A program made the position numbers and the translations under genes. The notes under the pieces were generated by a model, which saw nothing but the letters and a program-made list of their open reading frames with translations, had not been told where the DNA came from and did no database searches. DNA of 5,869 nt from Alphaproteobacteria bacterium (GTDB lineage: Bacteria; Pseudomonadota; Alphaproteobacteria; Rickettsiales; UBA8987): contig JAHFPR010000081.1 of the NCBI GenBank assembly GCA_023269645.1, forward strand, positions 2,696 to 8,564, given 5' to 3'. Shown here in pieces: positions 1 to 5,756 of this stretch. How positions within the stretch are numbered: the first letter of the stretch is position 1; each line of letters begins with the position of its first letter.

Positions 1-63
1 GAAGTTAACGTGCGCTACGGCCCGGCGCGGGAAATCAGCCTGAACACGCACCGGGGCAGGTAA
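1..63 (+). CDS. C-terminal end of an unidentified convergent gene (partial)
   Basis: Plus-strand frame 1 is open from the window edge to a TAA stop at 61-63 and encodes 20 residues ending NTHRGR. The other two plus frames hit stops. Codons are GC-rich in the third position, like the neighbouring genes. The stop lies one base before the long inverted repeat at 65-246, which is the arrangement expected for a gene converging on gyrB. I do not recognise the protein and too little is present to assign a function. The minus strand is also open over this short stretch, so the call rests on the stop position and the context rather than on homology. Confidence 0.4.
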   Translation, partial: EVNVRYGPAREISLNTHRGR

Positions 64-64
64 C

Positions 65-246
65 TAGAGCCTTTTTGCTTTTAGTGTTTATAAAAAAAGA
101 ACACCGTCATTCCCGCGCAGGCGGGAATCCAGTAGCGGCGTGTCTACGCCGCTGAAAGCTAGAAATCTATTCCGCCGCAGACGCGGCTTAGGCTGGATTC
201 CCGCCTGCGCGGGAATGACGTAAATACTTAAAGCAAAAATGCTCTA
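65..246. repeat. Nested long inverted repeat filling the convergent intergenic space
   Basis: The outer arms are 65-90 and 221-246, complementary at 23 of 26 positions. The inner arms are 105-132 and 193-220, a perfect 28-bp match. Fourteen A-rich bases (91-104) interrupt only the left side. Each inner arm contains its own small hairpin, ATTCCCGC-N4-GCGGGAAT (109-128 and 197-216), which fits the ATTCCC-N8-GGGAAT pattern of the dRS3-type dispersed repeat known from Neisseria and of similar repeats in many proteobacteria. The 60-bp centre has two further hairpins: 134-141 with 146-153, and 174-178 with 183-187. Two inverted units around a short spacer recall REPIN-type non-autonomous elements. 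The structure starts one base after the plus-strand stop at 61-63 and ends on the gyrB TAG stop. The geometry is seen directly; mobility is inferred. Confidence 0.85.
92..220 (-). terminator. Candidate intrinsic terminator after gyrB
   Basis: On the minus strand, the gyrB transcript would form the perfect 28-bp stem between 193-220 and 105-132. Six bases past it comes a run of seven U residues (A7 at 92-98 on the plus strand). This is the layout of a rho-independent terminator, although the loop is long (60 bases) and contains its own hairpins. The last small unit (109-128) could also serve as the stem, but it lies about 10 bases from the U run. For a plus-strand transcript the stem is not followed by a clean U run, so termination in that direction is less certain. 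Confidence 0.5.
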
Positions 247-2700
247 AGCATCCAGGTTCACCACGTTCAGCGCGTTTTCCTGGATGAAATCGCGGCGGGG
301 TTCCACTACATCGCCCATCAGCATGGAGAATATCTGGTCGGCGGTGTCGGCCTCCTGCACTTTCACCTGCAGCAGGGTGCGCGCTTCGGGGTCGAGCGTG
401 GTTTCCCAAAGTTGCTCCGCGTTCATCTCGCCGAGGCCTTTGAAGCGGTTGATGGTCGTACCCTTTTTACCAAGCTCCATGATGAGCTGCCAGAGTTGCA
501 GCGGCGAGTGGGCGGCATGGCGTTCTTCCTTGCCTTGCCTGTCTGTGCGGGTGAGGATGGTTTCCCCGCTCCACGCCGCGCCGAGCTTCTGCCCCAGCGT
601 TGCGAGCCGCACGAGATCCGGGCTGCGCAGCGCGGAGGCGGTGATGGTGAGCGTTTCCGCAACACCGCGCACGATGCGGGTGAGCAGGATGTCACCCTGT
701 TCCACGCGCCCCTGCCATTTCAGGGAAGCGGCCAGCCCCCGGCTGAGGATTTCAGCGGCTTCCTGTACCCTGGCGGGTTGCGGGGTTGCCTCCAGCGCGC
801 CGGCGAGCGCGGCGGCCTGCAACGCTTCCTTCGAGGCCAGTCGGCTGAGGCTTTCGAGGAGCGCGCCGAACTGTTTTATATCCCGCGTGAACGCCACAAG
901 GTCATCGCCCTTGCGCTGTTCACCGTTGCCGAAGGTGAGCACCGCGCCTTCGCGGGCGTGATCCAGCAGATATTCCTCCAGCGCGGCGTTATCCTTGAGG
1001 TAGACCTCGCTTGTGCCGCGCTTCACCTTGTAGAGTGGCGGCTGGGCGATATAGAGATGGCCGCGCTCGATGAGATCCCGCATATGGCGGAAGAAAAAGG
1101 TGAGCAGCAGTGTGCGGATATGTGCGCCGTCCACGTCGGCATCGGTCATGATGATGATTTTGTGGTAGCGCAGCTTGCCGACATCAAATTCATCCCCGAT
1201 GCTTGTGCCGAGCGCGGTAATCAGTGTGCCCACGGAATCGGAGGAGAGCATTCTATCAAACCGTGCGCGTTCCACGTTCAGGATTTTCCCGCGCAGCGGA
1301 AGCACGGCCTGGGTTTTGCGGGTGCGCCCCTGCTTGGCGGAGCCGCCCGCCGAATCGCCCTCCACGATGAAAAGCTCGGAGAGTGCCGGGTCTTTCTCCT
1401 GGCAATCCGCCAGTTTTCCGGGAAGGCTGGAAATATCGAGCGCGCCCTTGCGCCGGGTGAGTTCGCGGGCTTTCCGCGCCGCCTCGCGCGCGTGTGCGGC
1501 TTCGTAGGCCTTGCCGACCACGATTTTCGCCTCGGCGGGATGTTCCTCAAACCACAGGCTGAGCTTCTCGTTGACGATCTGCTCCACCACCGGGCGCACC
1601 TCGGAAGAAACGAGCTTGTCCTTGGTCTGCGAGGAGAATTTCGGATCGGGCACTTTCACGGAGAGGATGCAGGAAAGCCCTTCGCGCGCGTCCTCGCCGG
1701 TGATGTCCACCTTCTCGCGCTTGGCGAGGCCGGTTCCGCCCGCATACTGGTTCACGCAGCGCGTGAGGGCGGCACGGAAGCCGACCAGATGCGTACCGCC
1801 ATCCCGCTGGCGGATGTTATTGGTGAAGCTCAGCACGTTCTCATGGTAGGAATCATTCCACTCCAGCGCGATTTCCACGGAGATATTATCCTTCTCGCCT
1901 GCGATGGCGATGGGTTCGTGCAGTGCCTTTTTGTTGCGGTCGAGGTATTCCACGAAGGCTTTTGTGCCACCCTCATAGAACAGCAGCGACTGGCGCGCGG
2001 TTCCGTCCTCATTCTGGAAGCCGGGGCGTTCGTCCTTCAGTACGATGTGCACACCGGAATTGAGGAAGGCGAGTTCGCGGATGCGGTGCTCCAGCGTATC
2101 GAAATCGAAGAGGATGTTGGTGAAGGTTTTCGGCGAGGGGTAGAACGTGACGGAGGTTCCCTTCTGGCCGGGCTTGGCTGCGCCCATTTCCCGGAGCGGC
2201 GCGACGGTATCGCCATGCCGGAACTCCACGAAATATTCCCGCCCGTTCCGCCAGATGGTGAGCTTGAGGCTGGTGGAAAGCGCGTTCACTACGGAAACGC
2301 CTACACCGTGCAGCCCGCCGGAAACTTTATAGGAGTTCTGGTCGAACTTGCCGCCCGCGTGAAGCTGGGTCATGATGACTTCTGCCGCTGAAACGCCTTC
2401 GGATTCGTGAATATCCACCGGGATGCCACGCCCGTTATCGGTGACGCTGACGCTGCCATCCACATTCAGCACCACCTCGATGCTATCGCAATGCCCGGCG
2501 AGCGATTCGTCAATCGCGTTATCCAGCACCTCATACACCATATGGTGCAGGCCGCTGCCGTCGTCCGTATCGCCGATATACATCCCCGGACGCTTGCGCA
2601 CGGCCTCCAGCCCTTTCAGGACTTTGATGGATTCCGCGCCGTAAGCGGCACTGGCGGCGGTATGCTGTTCTTCGGTCATCATTTTCGCTGCTTCGGTCAT
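244..2700 (-). CDS. gyrB: DNA gyrase subunit B
   Basis: This is the ATPase subunit of DNA gyrase (type IIA topoisomerase). With GyrA it introduces negative supercoils in the cytoplasm using ATP. The product is 818 aa, close to E. coli GyrB (804). The GHKL ATPase domain is visible: EVLDNAIDE at 57-65 (catalytic E57, Mg-binding N61), DNGRGIP at 88-94, GLHGVG at 129-134 and the QTK loop at 358-360. The Toprim domain follows, with EGDSAGGSA at 447-455 and metal-binding DADVD at 520-524. About 180 residues (560-740) precede RFKGLGEMN (752-760), which is the insert typical of Gram-negative GyrB and absent from ParE. The start at 2700 is supported by AAGGA eight bases upstream; Met7 and Met8 are less likely alternatives. 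The dehydratase stop codon is only 2 bases upstream, so the two genes are probably co-transcribed. The TAG stop lies in the outer arm of the inverted repeat. No broken or missing key residue was seen. Confidence 0.98.
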   Translation of the reverse strand: MTEAAKMMTEEQHTAASAAYGAESIKVLKGLEAVRKRPGMYIGDTDDGSGLHHMVYEVLDNAIDESLAGHCDSIEVVLNVDGSVSVTDNGRGIPVDIHESEGVSAAEVIMTQLHAGGKFDQNSYKVSGGLHGVGVSVVNALSTSLKLTIWRNGREYFVEFRHGDTVAPLREMGAAKPGQKGTSVTFYPSPKTFTNILFDFDTLEHRIRELAFLNSGVHIVLKDERPGFQNEDGTARQSLLFYEGGTKAFVEYLDRNKKALHEPIAIAGEKDNISVEIALEWNDSYHENVLSFTNNIRQRDGGTHLVGFRAALTRCVNQYAGGTGLAKREKVDITGEDAREGLSCILSVKVPDPKFSSQTKDKLVSSEVRPVVEQIVNEKLSLWFEEHPAEAKIVVGKAYEAAHAREAARKARELTRRKGALDISSLPGKLADCQEKDPALSELFIVEGDSAGGSAKQGRTRKTQAVLPLRGKILNVERARFDRMLSSDSVGTLITALGTSIGDEFDVGKLRYHKIIIMTDADVDGAHIRTLLLTFFFRHMRDLIERGHLYIAQPPLYKVKRGTSEVYLKDNAALEEYLLDHAREGAVLTFGNGEQRKGDDLVAFTRDIKQFGALLESLSRLASKEALQAAALAGALEATPQPARVQEAAEILSRGLAASLKWQGRVEQGDILLTRIVRGVAETLTITASALRSPDLVRLATLGQKLGAAWSGETILTRTDRQGKEERHAAHSPLQLWQLIMELGKKGTTINRFKGLGEMNAEQLWETTLDPEARTLLQVKVQEADTADQIFSMLMGDVVEPRRDFIQENALNVVNLDA

Positions 2701-2702
2701 GG

Positions 2703-3746
2703 TTAGGTTCCTTGCGTATAAACATCCGGCGTGGTTTCCAGAAGGCTCTTCCCCCAGATGTCCCGGCGTGCGGCGGGGTCAACATTGCCGCCGGAGAGGA
2801 TCACGAGCACGGTGCACCCCTTCGGCTGCGTTTTCAGCCAGCGCGCAGCAGAGGCCATCGCGGTGGCGGCGGTGGGTTCTACCAGCGTTTTGAGCAAGTG
2901 AGTAAGCCATTGCGTCCAGTAGATAATATCCTTCTCCGGTGCTTCCACCATGCCGTCCAGCCGCCGGATATACTGGAAGGTGCGCGGGGTCATGCACAGT
3001 GCCCGCGCGCCATCCGCCACGGTTTCCGGCTCTTTCTCGAAGCTAATGATACGCCCTTCACGGAAGGAACGTGCGGCATCGTTGGCGTTCAGCGGTTCCG
3101 CGCCATACACGGCGATGGGTTCCCGGCTTATCTGTGCGGCGATCCAGGTTCCGGCCACCAGCCCGCCGCCGCTGCAGGTGGCGAACACGGCATCCGGCTT
3201 TTCGGGGCTATCCTGCAATGCTTCGAGGCAGGCGGTTCCCTGCCCGGCGATCACATCATCATGGTCGTAAGGGGGGAGCAGGAAATAGCCCTTATCCTGC
3301 AAGGCGTGGGCGGCGGCGATGGCATCCGCGCGGGTTTCCTCCAGATGCACCTGCGCGCCGTAATGCGCGGCGGCCTGACGCTTGATGGGGGCAACATAGC
3401 GCGCCATCATGATGGTCGCCTCCGCACCCAGGCGCGATGCGGCGTAAGCCACGGCCTGTGCATGGTTGCCGGAGCTGTACGCCACGATTTTCTGCGGCAG
3501 CCTGCCCTGTTCCTTCAGTGCCAGCAGGGTGTTGATCGCCCCGCGCATCTTGAACGCGCCGATTTTCTGGAGGCCTTCCGCCTTGAAGATAATCCGATGC
3601 CCCAGCCAGTCATCGAGCAGCGAGGAGGAAAGCAGCGGTGTGCGGTGGATATAGGGCGCGATCCGGTGCTCCGCCGCGAGCACATCGTCGGGCGTGAGGA
3701 AGGGCAGATTTTCCCCTGAAATTCTGGCGTGGTTCGCCTGGGTCAT
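2703..3746 (-). CDS. Threonine/serine dehydratase-like PLP enzyme (serine racemase family)
   Basis: This 347-aa fold-type II PLP enzyme probably deaminates L-threonine or L-serine to a 2-oxo acid, or racemises or dehydrates a related hydroxy amino acid. GAFKMRGA holds the expected Schiff-base lysine, K66. SSGNHAQA at 91-98 and SGGGL at 192-196 (phosphate-binding glycine loop) are present, as is SGGN at 318-321 near the C-terminus, where the pyridine nitrogen is contacted. GAEPLNAND carries E217, A221 and D223, aligning by eye with the metal site of serine racemase (E210, A214 and D216 in the human enzyme). There is no C-terminal ACT-like regulatory domain as in biosynthetic IlvA, so isoleucine feedback control is not expected. 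No signal peptide is seen. CGGAGAA (3757-3763) about 10 bases upstream supports the start. It lies 2 bases from gyrB. The family call is firm; the substrate cannot be settled from sequence alone. Confidence 0.9.
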   Translation of the reverse strand: MTQANHARISGENLPFLTPDDVLAAEHRIAPYIHRTPLLSSSLLDDWLGHRIIFKAEGLQKIGAFKMRGAINTLLALKEQGRLPQKIVAYSSGNHAQAVAYAASRLGAEATIMMARYVAPIKRQAAAHYGAQVHLEETRADAIAAAHALQDKGYFLLPPYDHDDVIAGQGTACLEALQDSPEKPDAVFATCSGGGLVAGTWIAAQISREPIAVYGAEPLNANDAARSFREGRIISFEKEPETVADGARALCMTPRTFQYIRRLDGMVEAPEKDIIYWTQWLTHLLKTLVEPTAATAMASAARWLKTQPKGCTVLVILSGGNVDPAARRDIWGKSLLETTPDVYTQGT

Positions 3747-3756
3747 AAGTGGCGGA

Positions 3757-3763
3757 TTCTCCG
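3757..3763 (-). promoter_or_regulatory. Ribosome binding site of the dehydratase
   Basis: The minus strand reads CGGAGAA, with 10 bases before the ATG at 3746. It is the only purine-rich Shine-Dalgarno-like stretch near this start. Confidence 0.55.
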
Positions 3764-3782
3764 GTGTTTCTGCATGGAGCCG

Positions 3783-3811
3783 ATACTACCCCGCAACCCT
3801 TCCGTTGTCCA
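3783..3811 (-). promoter_or_regulatory. Candidate sigma-70-type promoter for dehydratase-gyrB
   Basis: The minus strand has TGGACA (3806-3811, 5 of 6 to TTGACA), a 17-bp spacer, then TAGTAT (3783-3788, 4 of 6 to TATAAT). Transcription would start near 3776, leaving a leader of about 30 bases that includes the Shine-Dalgarno site. The -35 lies inside the duplicated recF fragment and the -10 overlaps that fragment's TAG stop. This suggests the promoter was originally embedded in the end of recF. It was found by motif matching only. Confidence 0.5.
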
Positions 3812-3851
3812 CCCTAAAAAGCTGAAATTTCCCCGGAAAATCTGCGAAAAA
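3786..3851 (-). pseudogene. Remnant of the recF 3' end
   Basis: Bases 3795-3851 are identical to the last part of live recF (4569-4625). Read in the recF frame they encode FFADFPGKFQLFRVDNGRV, then Ala-Gly and a TAG stop at 3786-3788. Live recF instead continues Ile-Glu-TAA. The remnant has no start codon and is 22 codons including the stop. The simplest reading is that this is the original end of recF, cut off when the higBA module arrived. It now lies upstream of the dehydratase gene and contains its likely -35 element. Confidence 0.8.
3795..3851 (-). repeat. 57-bp direct repeat, distal copy
   Basis: This is a perfect 57-base match to 4569-4625, in the same orientation and 774 bases away. 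The bases just outside differ on both sides (C against T on the left, C against G on the right), so the boundaries are sharp. The repeat encloses the higBA module. It is much longer than the target duplications made by most insertion sequences. Confidence 0.95.
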
Positions 3852-3862
3852 CGCCGTGGTAT

Positions 3863-4207
3863 TCAAGGGTGTGCCGCAGCTTCGGATTTTGAGGGCGCCG
3901 CAAGCCGTGTGTGCACTGTGTTCCGGATGATTTCACCCAGCTTTTCCTTGGCGGTATCAATTTCATACCGTTTCTGCAGGTTCATCCAGAAATCGGCACT
4001 TATGCCCAGCCATTGCTCCAGGCGGAGTGCCGTGTCGGCAGTCATCGCACGTTTTCCTGCGACAATCTGCGAAATGCGGTTGGCCGGAACGTGCAGTTCC
4101 CGCGCCAAGGCCGCTGCGCTTATGTTCAATTCGGCCAGCTCATCGGCCAGCACTTCGCCGGGGTGGACGGGATAGACGGGGCGCTTTTTCAAGCCTGCCT
4201 TCTTCAT
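3863..4207 (-). CDS. higA: HigA-family antitoxin, XRE helix-turn-helix
   Basis: This 114-aa protein is the antitoxin of a type II toxin-antitoxin pair. In this family HigA binds and silences HigB and represses the shared promoter. The family signature HPGEVLADEL occurs at 15-24. A helix-turn-helix follows at about 30-52 (ISAAALARELHVPANRISQIVAGKR), shown here as SAAALARELHV then NRISQIVAGKR. After it come TADTALRLEQWLGISADFW and the NLQKRYEID segment, all typical of HigA. The C-terminal tail (about 95-114) is polar and Ala-rich, with no recognised motif. The start is supported by AGGAG in the 13-base gap after higB. The stop lies 11 bases from the distal recF repeat. The toxin-first order is characteristic of higBA rather than relBE. 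Confidence 0.93.
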   Translation of the reverse strand: MKKAGLKKRPVYPVHPGEVLADELAELNISAAALARELHVPANRISQIVAGKRAMTADTALRLEQWLGISADFWMNLQKRYEIDTAKEKLGEIIRNTVHTRLAAPSKSEAAAHP

Positions 4208-4214
4208 CTGCCTT

Positions 4215-4220
4215 TCTCCT
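4215..4220 (-). promoter_or_regulatory. Ribosome binding site of higA
   Basis: The minus strand reads AGGAGA directly after the higB TGA stop, about 7 bases before the higA ATG. It is the strongest Shine-Dalgarno in the window. Upstream higB has none, so translation from this transcript should favour antitoxin, as expected for toxin-first pairs. Confidence 0.75.
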
Positions 4221-4514
4221 TCAATGGTAATCGGTTACTTCGATATTGAACGGTCGTTCTGCGCCTTCCGGCCATTCAAAACAGATCCGCCACTGCTTAT
4301 TGACACGGATGCTGAACTGCCCCTTCCGATTGCCTCCCAGTGCTTCAAAGCGGTTGCTGGGCAGCAGCGTGAGATCATCCCTGCGCACCGTATCCTCCAG
4401 TATCGCCAGCCGCTTCTTCACTTGCTGCTCGACCGCATGAAATTCTTTTACCCTGTAGCCTTCGGCAAACAGTCTTGTGCGTTTGTCCAGGTATTTAGGA
4501 TGTTCTTCTTTCAT
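4221..4514 (-). CDS. higB: HigB-family toxin (RelE/HigB mRNA interferase)
   Basis: This 97-aa protein belongs to the RelE/HigB fold. Family members cut mRNA on the ribosome and stop growth when the antitoxin is lost. The diagnostic stretch is SNRFEALGGNRKGQFSIRV followed by NKQWRICFEW (53-81), with R70 and R76 as likely active-site arginines and a C-terminal DYH (95-97) matching the family's catalytic end. The length is normal (about 90-100 aa). The N-terminus KEEHPKYLDKRTRLFAEG is more charged than in many homologues. There is no Shine-Dalgarno before the ATG, so translation may be weak or use a very short leader. It lies 45 bases from recF and 13 bases before higA. The toxin reading frame is intact, so the module may be active. 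The active-site assignment is by eye. Confidence 0.92.
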   Translation of the reverse strand: MKEEHPKYLDKRTRLFAEGYRVKEFHAVEQQVKKRLAILEDTVRRDDLTLLPSNRFEALGGNRKGQFSIRVNKQWRICFEWPEGAERPFNIEVTDYH

Positions 4515-4519
4515 TGATC

Positions 4520-4548
4520 ACACTAGCATGAAGTACGCAATACGTCCA
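4520..4548 (-). promoter_or_regulatory. Candidate higBA promoter close to the start codon
   Basis: The minus strand has TGGACG (4543-4548, 4 of 6), a 17-bp spacer, and TAGTGT (4520-4525) preceded by an extended -10 TGC. Transcription from it would begin at or next to the higB ATG (4514), giving a leaderless or nearly leaderless toxin message. This would explain the missing Shine-Dalgarno. The -10 is weak. The element at 4557-4585 is a competing candidate. Confidence 0.3.
4535..4545. promoter_or_regulatory. Possible HigA operator
   Basis: This is an imperfect palindrome (ACGCAATACGT, four of five pairs match) in the 45-base gap upstream of higB. It overlaps the spacer and -35 of one candidate promoter and lies just downstream of the start expected from the other. 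HigA proteins repress by binding such short palindromes. The repeat is short and could be chance. Confidence 0.25.
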
Positions 4549-4556
4549 GCATACAT

Positions 4557-4585
4557 AATTTATTCTATAACCCTTCCGTTGTCCA
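4557..4585 (-). promoter_or_regulatory. Second candidate higBA promoter using the repeated -35
   Basis: The minus strand has TGGACA (4580-4585, 5 of 6) inside the recF coding end, a 17-bp spacer, and TAAATT (4557-4562, 4 of 6) overlapping the recF TAA stop. The -35 and most of the spacer belong to the 57-bp repeat and are identical to the dehydratase promoter at 3806-3811. A start near 4550 would give a leader of about 36 bases to higB. Confidence 0.35.
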
Positions 4586-5750
4586 CCCTAAAAAGCTGAA
4601 ATTTCCCCGGAAAATCTGCGAAAAAGTCCTCTCCGGTGGCGGTCATCCAGCATTGCGCGCCGAGTGCGTCCAGTTCCGCGTAGAGTGCGGTGCGGCGCGC
4701 AACGTCCAGATGTGCCGCCACTTCGTCGAACAGCAGGATGGGCGGGGAGCCGCGCCAGTGTTTTCGCGCCCGCGCCGCTGCCAGGATAATCGAGAGCAGC
4801 AGTGCCTTCTGTTCGCCGGTGGAGCATTGCTCGGCGGGGAGGCGTTTTCCCCCGTGCGTTACCAGGAAATCGGAGCGGTGGATACCTGCGCTGGTCTGGC
4901 CGCTTGCGGCATCCCGCGCGCGGGTGGCGGCGAACTCGGTGGCGAGCAGTTCCTCCGCCTCCAGCGCGCTCATCACGGCGAGGTTCCGCTCCACTGCGCC
5001 CGCCGCCGCAAGGATCGCCTGCGGAAACAGGGAATCGCGCGCTTCGCTCCCCGCCTGCAGCAGCGCAACCGTTTCCAGCCGGGCGGCGGCGATGGCAAGC
5101 CCGTGCTCGGCGAGGCGGCGTTCCAGCACCGAAAGCCATGCCGGGTCGGGGCGAGAGGTGGAGAGCAGCCGCAGCCGCTCGGATTTCGCATGGGTATAGA
5201 TGGCGTGATGGCGGACATGGTCGGGATAGAAACTCGCGCTGAGCCTGTCCAGAAACGTGCGGCGGGAAGTTGCGCCCTCCGCGAAAGTCTGATCCATCGC
5301 GGGGGTCAGGCTCACTACGGCAAAATGCTCACTCAACGCCGCCTGCCCGCGTGTGACCGTGCCGTTGATTTTCACGATGCGCCGGTTCGCCGATGCTTCG
5401 CTTTCTGCACCCGCATCCCGCCCTGTGCCGATGGTGATGGTATCCTCCGGCGTGCGTATTTCGGCGAAGACGCTCCAGGGGCGATTGTCATCCTGAGCCG
5501 AAGGCGAAGGATCTCCTGCGGCGGGAGATCCTTCGCTGCGCTCAGGATGACAGTTCCTATCCATTTCCTGCATCTGCGCGCCGCGCATCCCGCGCCCCGG
5601 CGCGAGGAGGGATACGGCTTCAAGCAGGTTGGTTTTTCCCGCGCCGTTGCCGCCCGCGAGTGCTACAGAAACACCTTCCAGCTTCAGGTCGAGCGTGGCG
5701 TAATTGCGGAATCCGGCAAGTTTGATGCGCGTGACGGCGGGAGTGATCAT
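4560..5750 (-). CDS. recF: DNA replication and repair protein RecF
   Basis: RecF is an SMC/ABC-like ATPase that, with RecO and RecR, helps load RecA at single-strand gaps. The product is 396 aa, slightly longer than E. coli RecF (357). Walker A GGNGAGKT is at 33-40, the ABC signature STGEQK at 310-315, Walker B ILLFDEV at 338-344 (D342, E343) and the D-loop AHLD at 346-349. I chose Met35 of the longer open frame (start at 5750) because MITPAVTRIKLAGFRNY matches the usual RecF N-terminus; the upstream residues look non-coding. There is no clear Shine-Dalgarno. Two oddities: residues 67-88 (starting CHPERSEGS) are an in-frame palindromic repeat insertion, and the C-terminal end duplicates the remnant at 3795-3851, with Ile-Glu-stop in place of the probable ancestral Ala-Gly-stop. 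All ATPase motifs are intact, so the protein is probably functional. Confidence 0.96.
   Translation of the reverse strand: MITPAVTRIKLAGFRNYATLDLKLEGVSVALAGGNGAGKTNLLEAVSLLAPGRGMRGAQMQEMDRNCHPERSEGSPAAGDPSPSAQDDNRPWSVFAEIRTPEDTITIGTGRDAGAESEASANRRIVKINGTVTRGQAALSEHFAVVSLTPAMDQTFAEGATSRRTFLDRLSASFYPDHVRHHAIYTHAKSERLRLLSTSRPDPAWLSVLERRLAEHGLAIAAARLETVALLQAGSEARDSLFPQAILAAAGAVERNLAVMSALEAEELLATEFAATRARDAASGQTSAGIHRSDFLVTHGGKRLPAEQCSTGEQKALLLSIILAAARARKHWRGSPPILLFDEVAAHLDVARRTALYAELDALGAQCWMTATGEDFFADFPGKFQLFRVDNGRVIE
4569..4625 (-). repeat. 57-bp direct repeat, recF copy
   Basis: This copy encodes 19 residues of RecF, up to three codons from its stop (FFADFPGKFQLFRVDNGRV), and is identical over 57 bases to 3795-3851. 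It forms the upstream border of the higBA segment. Beyond it, Ile-Glu-TAA comes from the inserted segment. Confidence 0.95.
5486..5552. repeat. Palindromic dispersed repeat inserted in frame in recF
   Basis: The arms 5486-5497 and 5541-5552 are a perfect 12-bp match (TGTCATCCTGAG against CTCAGGATGACA). A second perfect 13-bp stem pairs 5504-5516 with 5524-5536 (GCGAAGGATCTCC). Six and four unpaired bases separate the two stems, and the loop is 7 bases. The GTCATCCTGAG...GAAGGATCT type is a familiar dispersed palindrome in many bacterial genomes, recognisable in translation as HPERSEGS. Here it spans exactly 22 recF codons (5487-5552) with no stop in frame. Confidence 0.85.
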
Positions 5751-5756
5751 TTGGAA

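Larger units (their letters stand above)
3852..4568. other. Inserted higBA segment between recF-derived repeats
   Basis: These 717 bases lie between the two 57-bp repeats and hold only the toxin-antitoxin pair and its control region. In sample lines GC is about 43-60 percent (3961, 4261, 4321 and 4441 lines), against about 72 percent in sample lines of gyrB (1681) and recF (4741), which suggests separate origin. No transposase, integrase or terminal inverted repeat is seen, so the mechanism is unknown. Homologous exchange between the repeats would remove the segment and leave an intact recF. Confidence 0.6.

Noticed and set aside
65..246. CRISPR-like array from the recurring ATTCCCGC units
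   Set aside because: There are only two units, in inverted orientation, with no regular spacers and no cas genes.
188..409. Short minus frame ending HSRAGGNPA
   Set aside because: It overlaps the gyrB end in another frame and its tail is translated repeat. Such peptides are a common false gene call.
412..2391. Long 659-codon plus-strand open frame opposite gyrB
   Set aside because: It is fully antisense to a clear GyrB. GC-rich codons on one strand commonly leave the opposite strand open. The translation shows no recognisable domain.
2712..3719. 335-codon plus-strand open frame opposite the dehydratase
   Set aside because: It is antisense to an intact PLP enzyme with all its motifs. Its composition looks like a shadow and no family was recognised.
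3804..3812. TTGTCCACC resembling a DnaA box, repeated at 4578-4586
   Set aside because: It matches the consensus imperfectly, occurs singly in each repeat copy and is explained by the RecF codons for Val-Asp-Asn. No cluster or AT-rich unwinding region is nearby.
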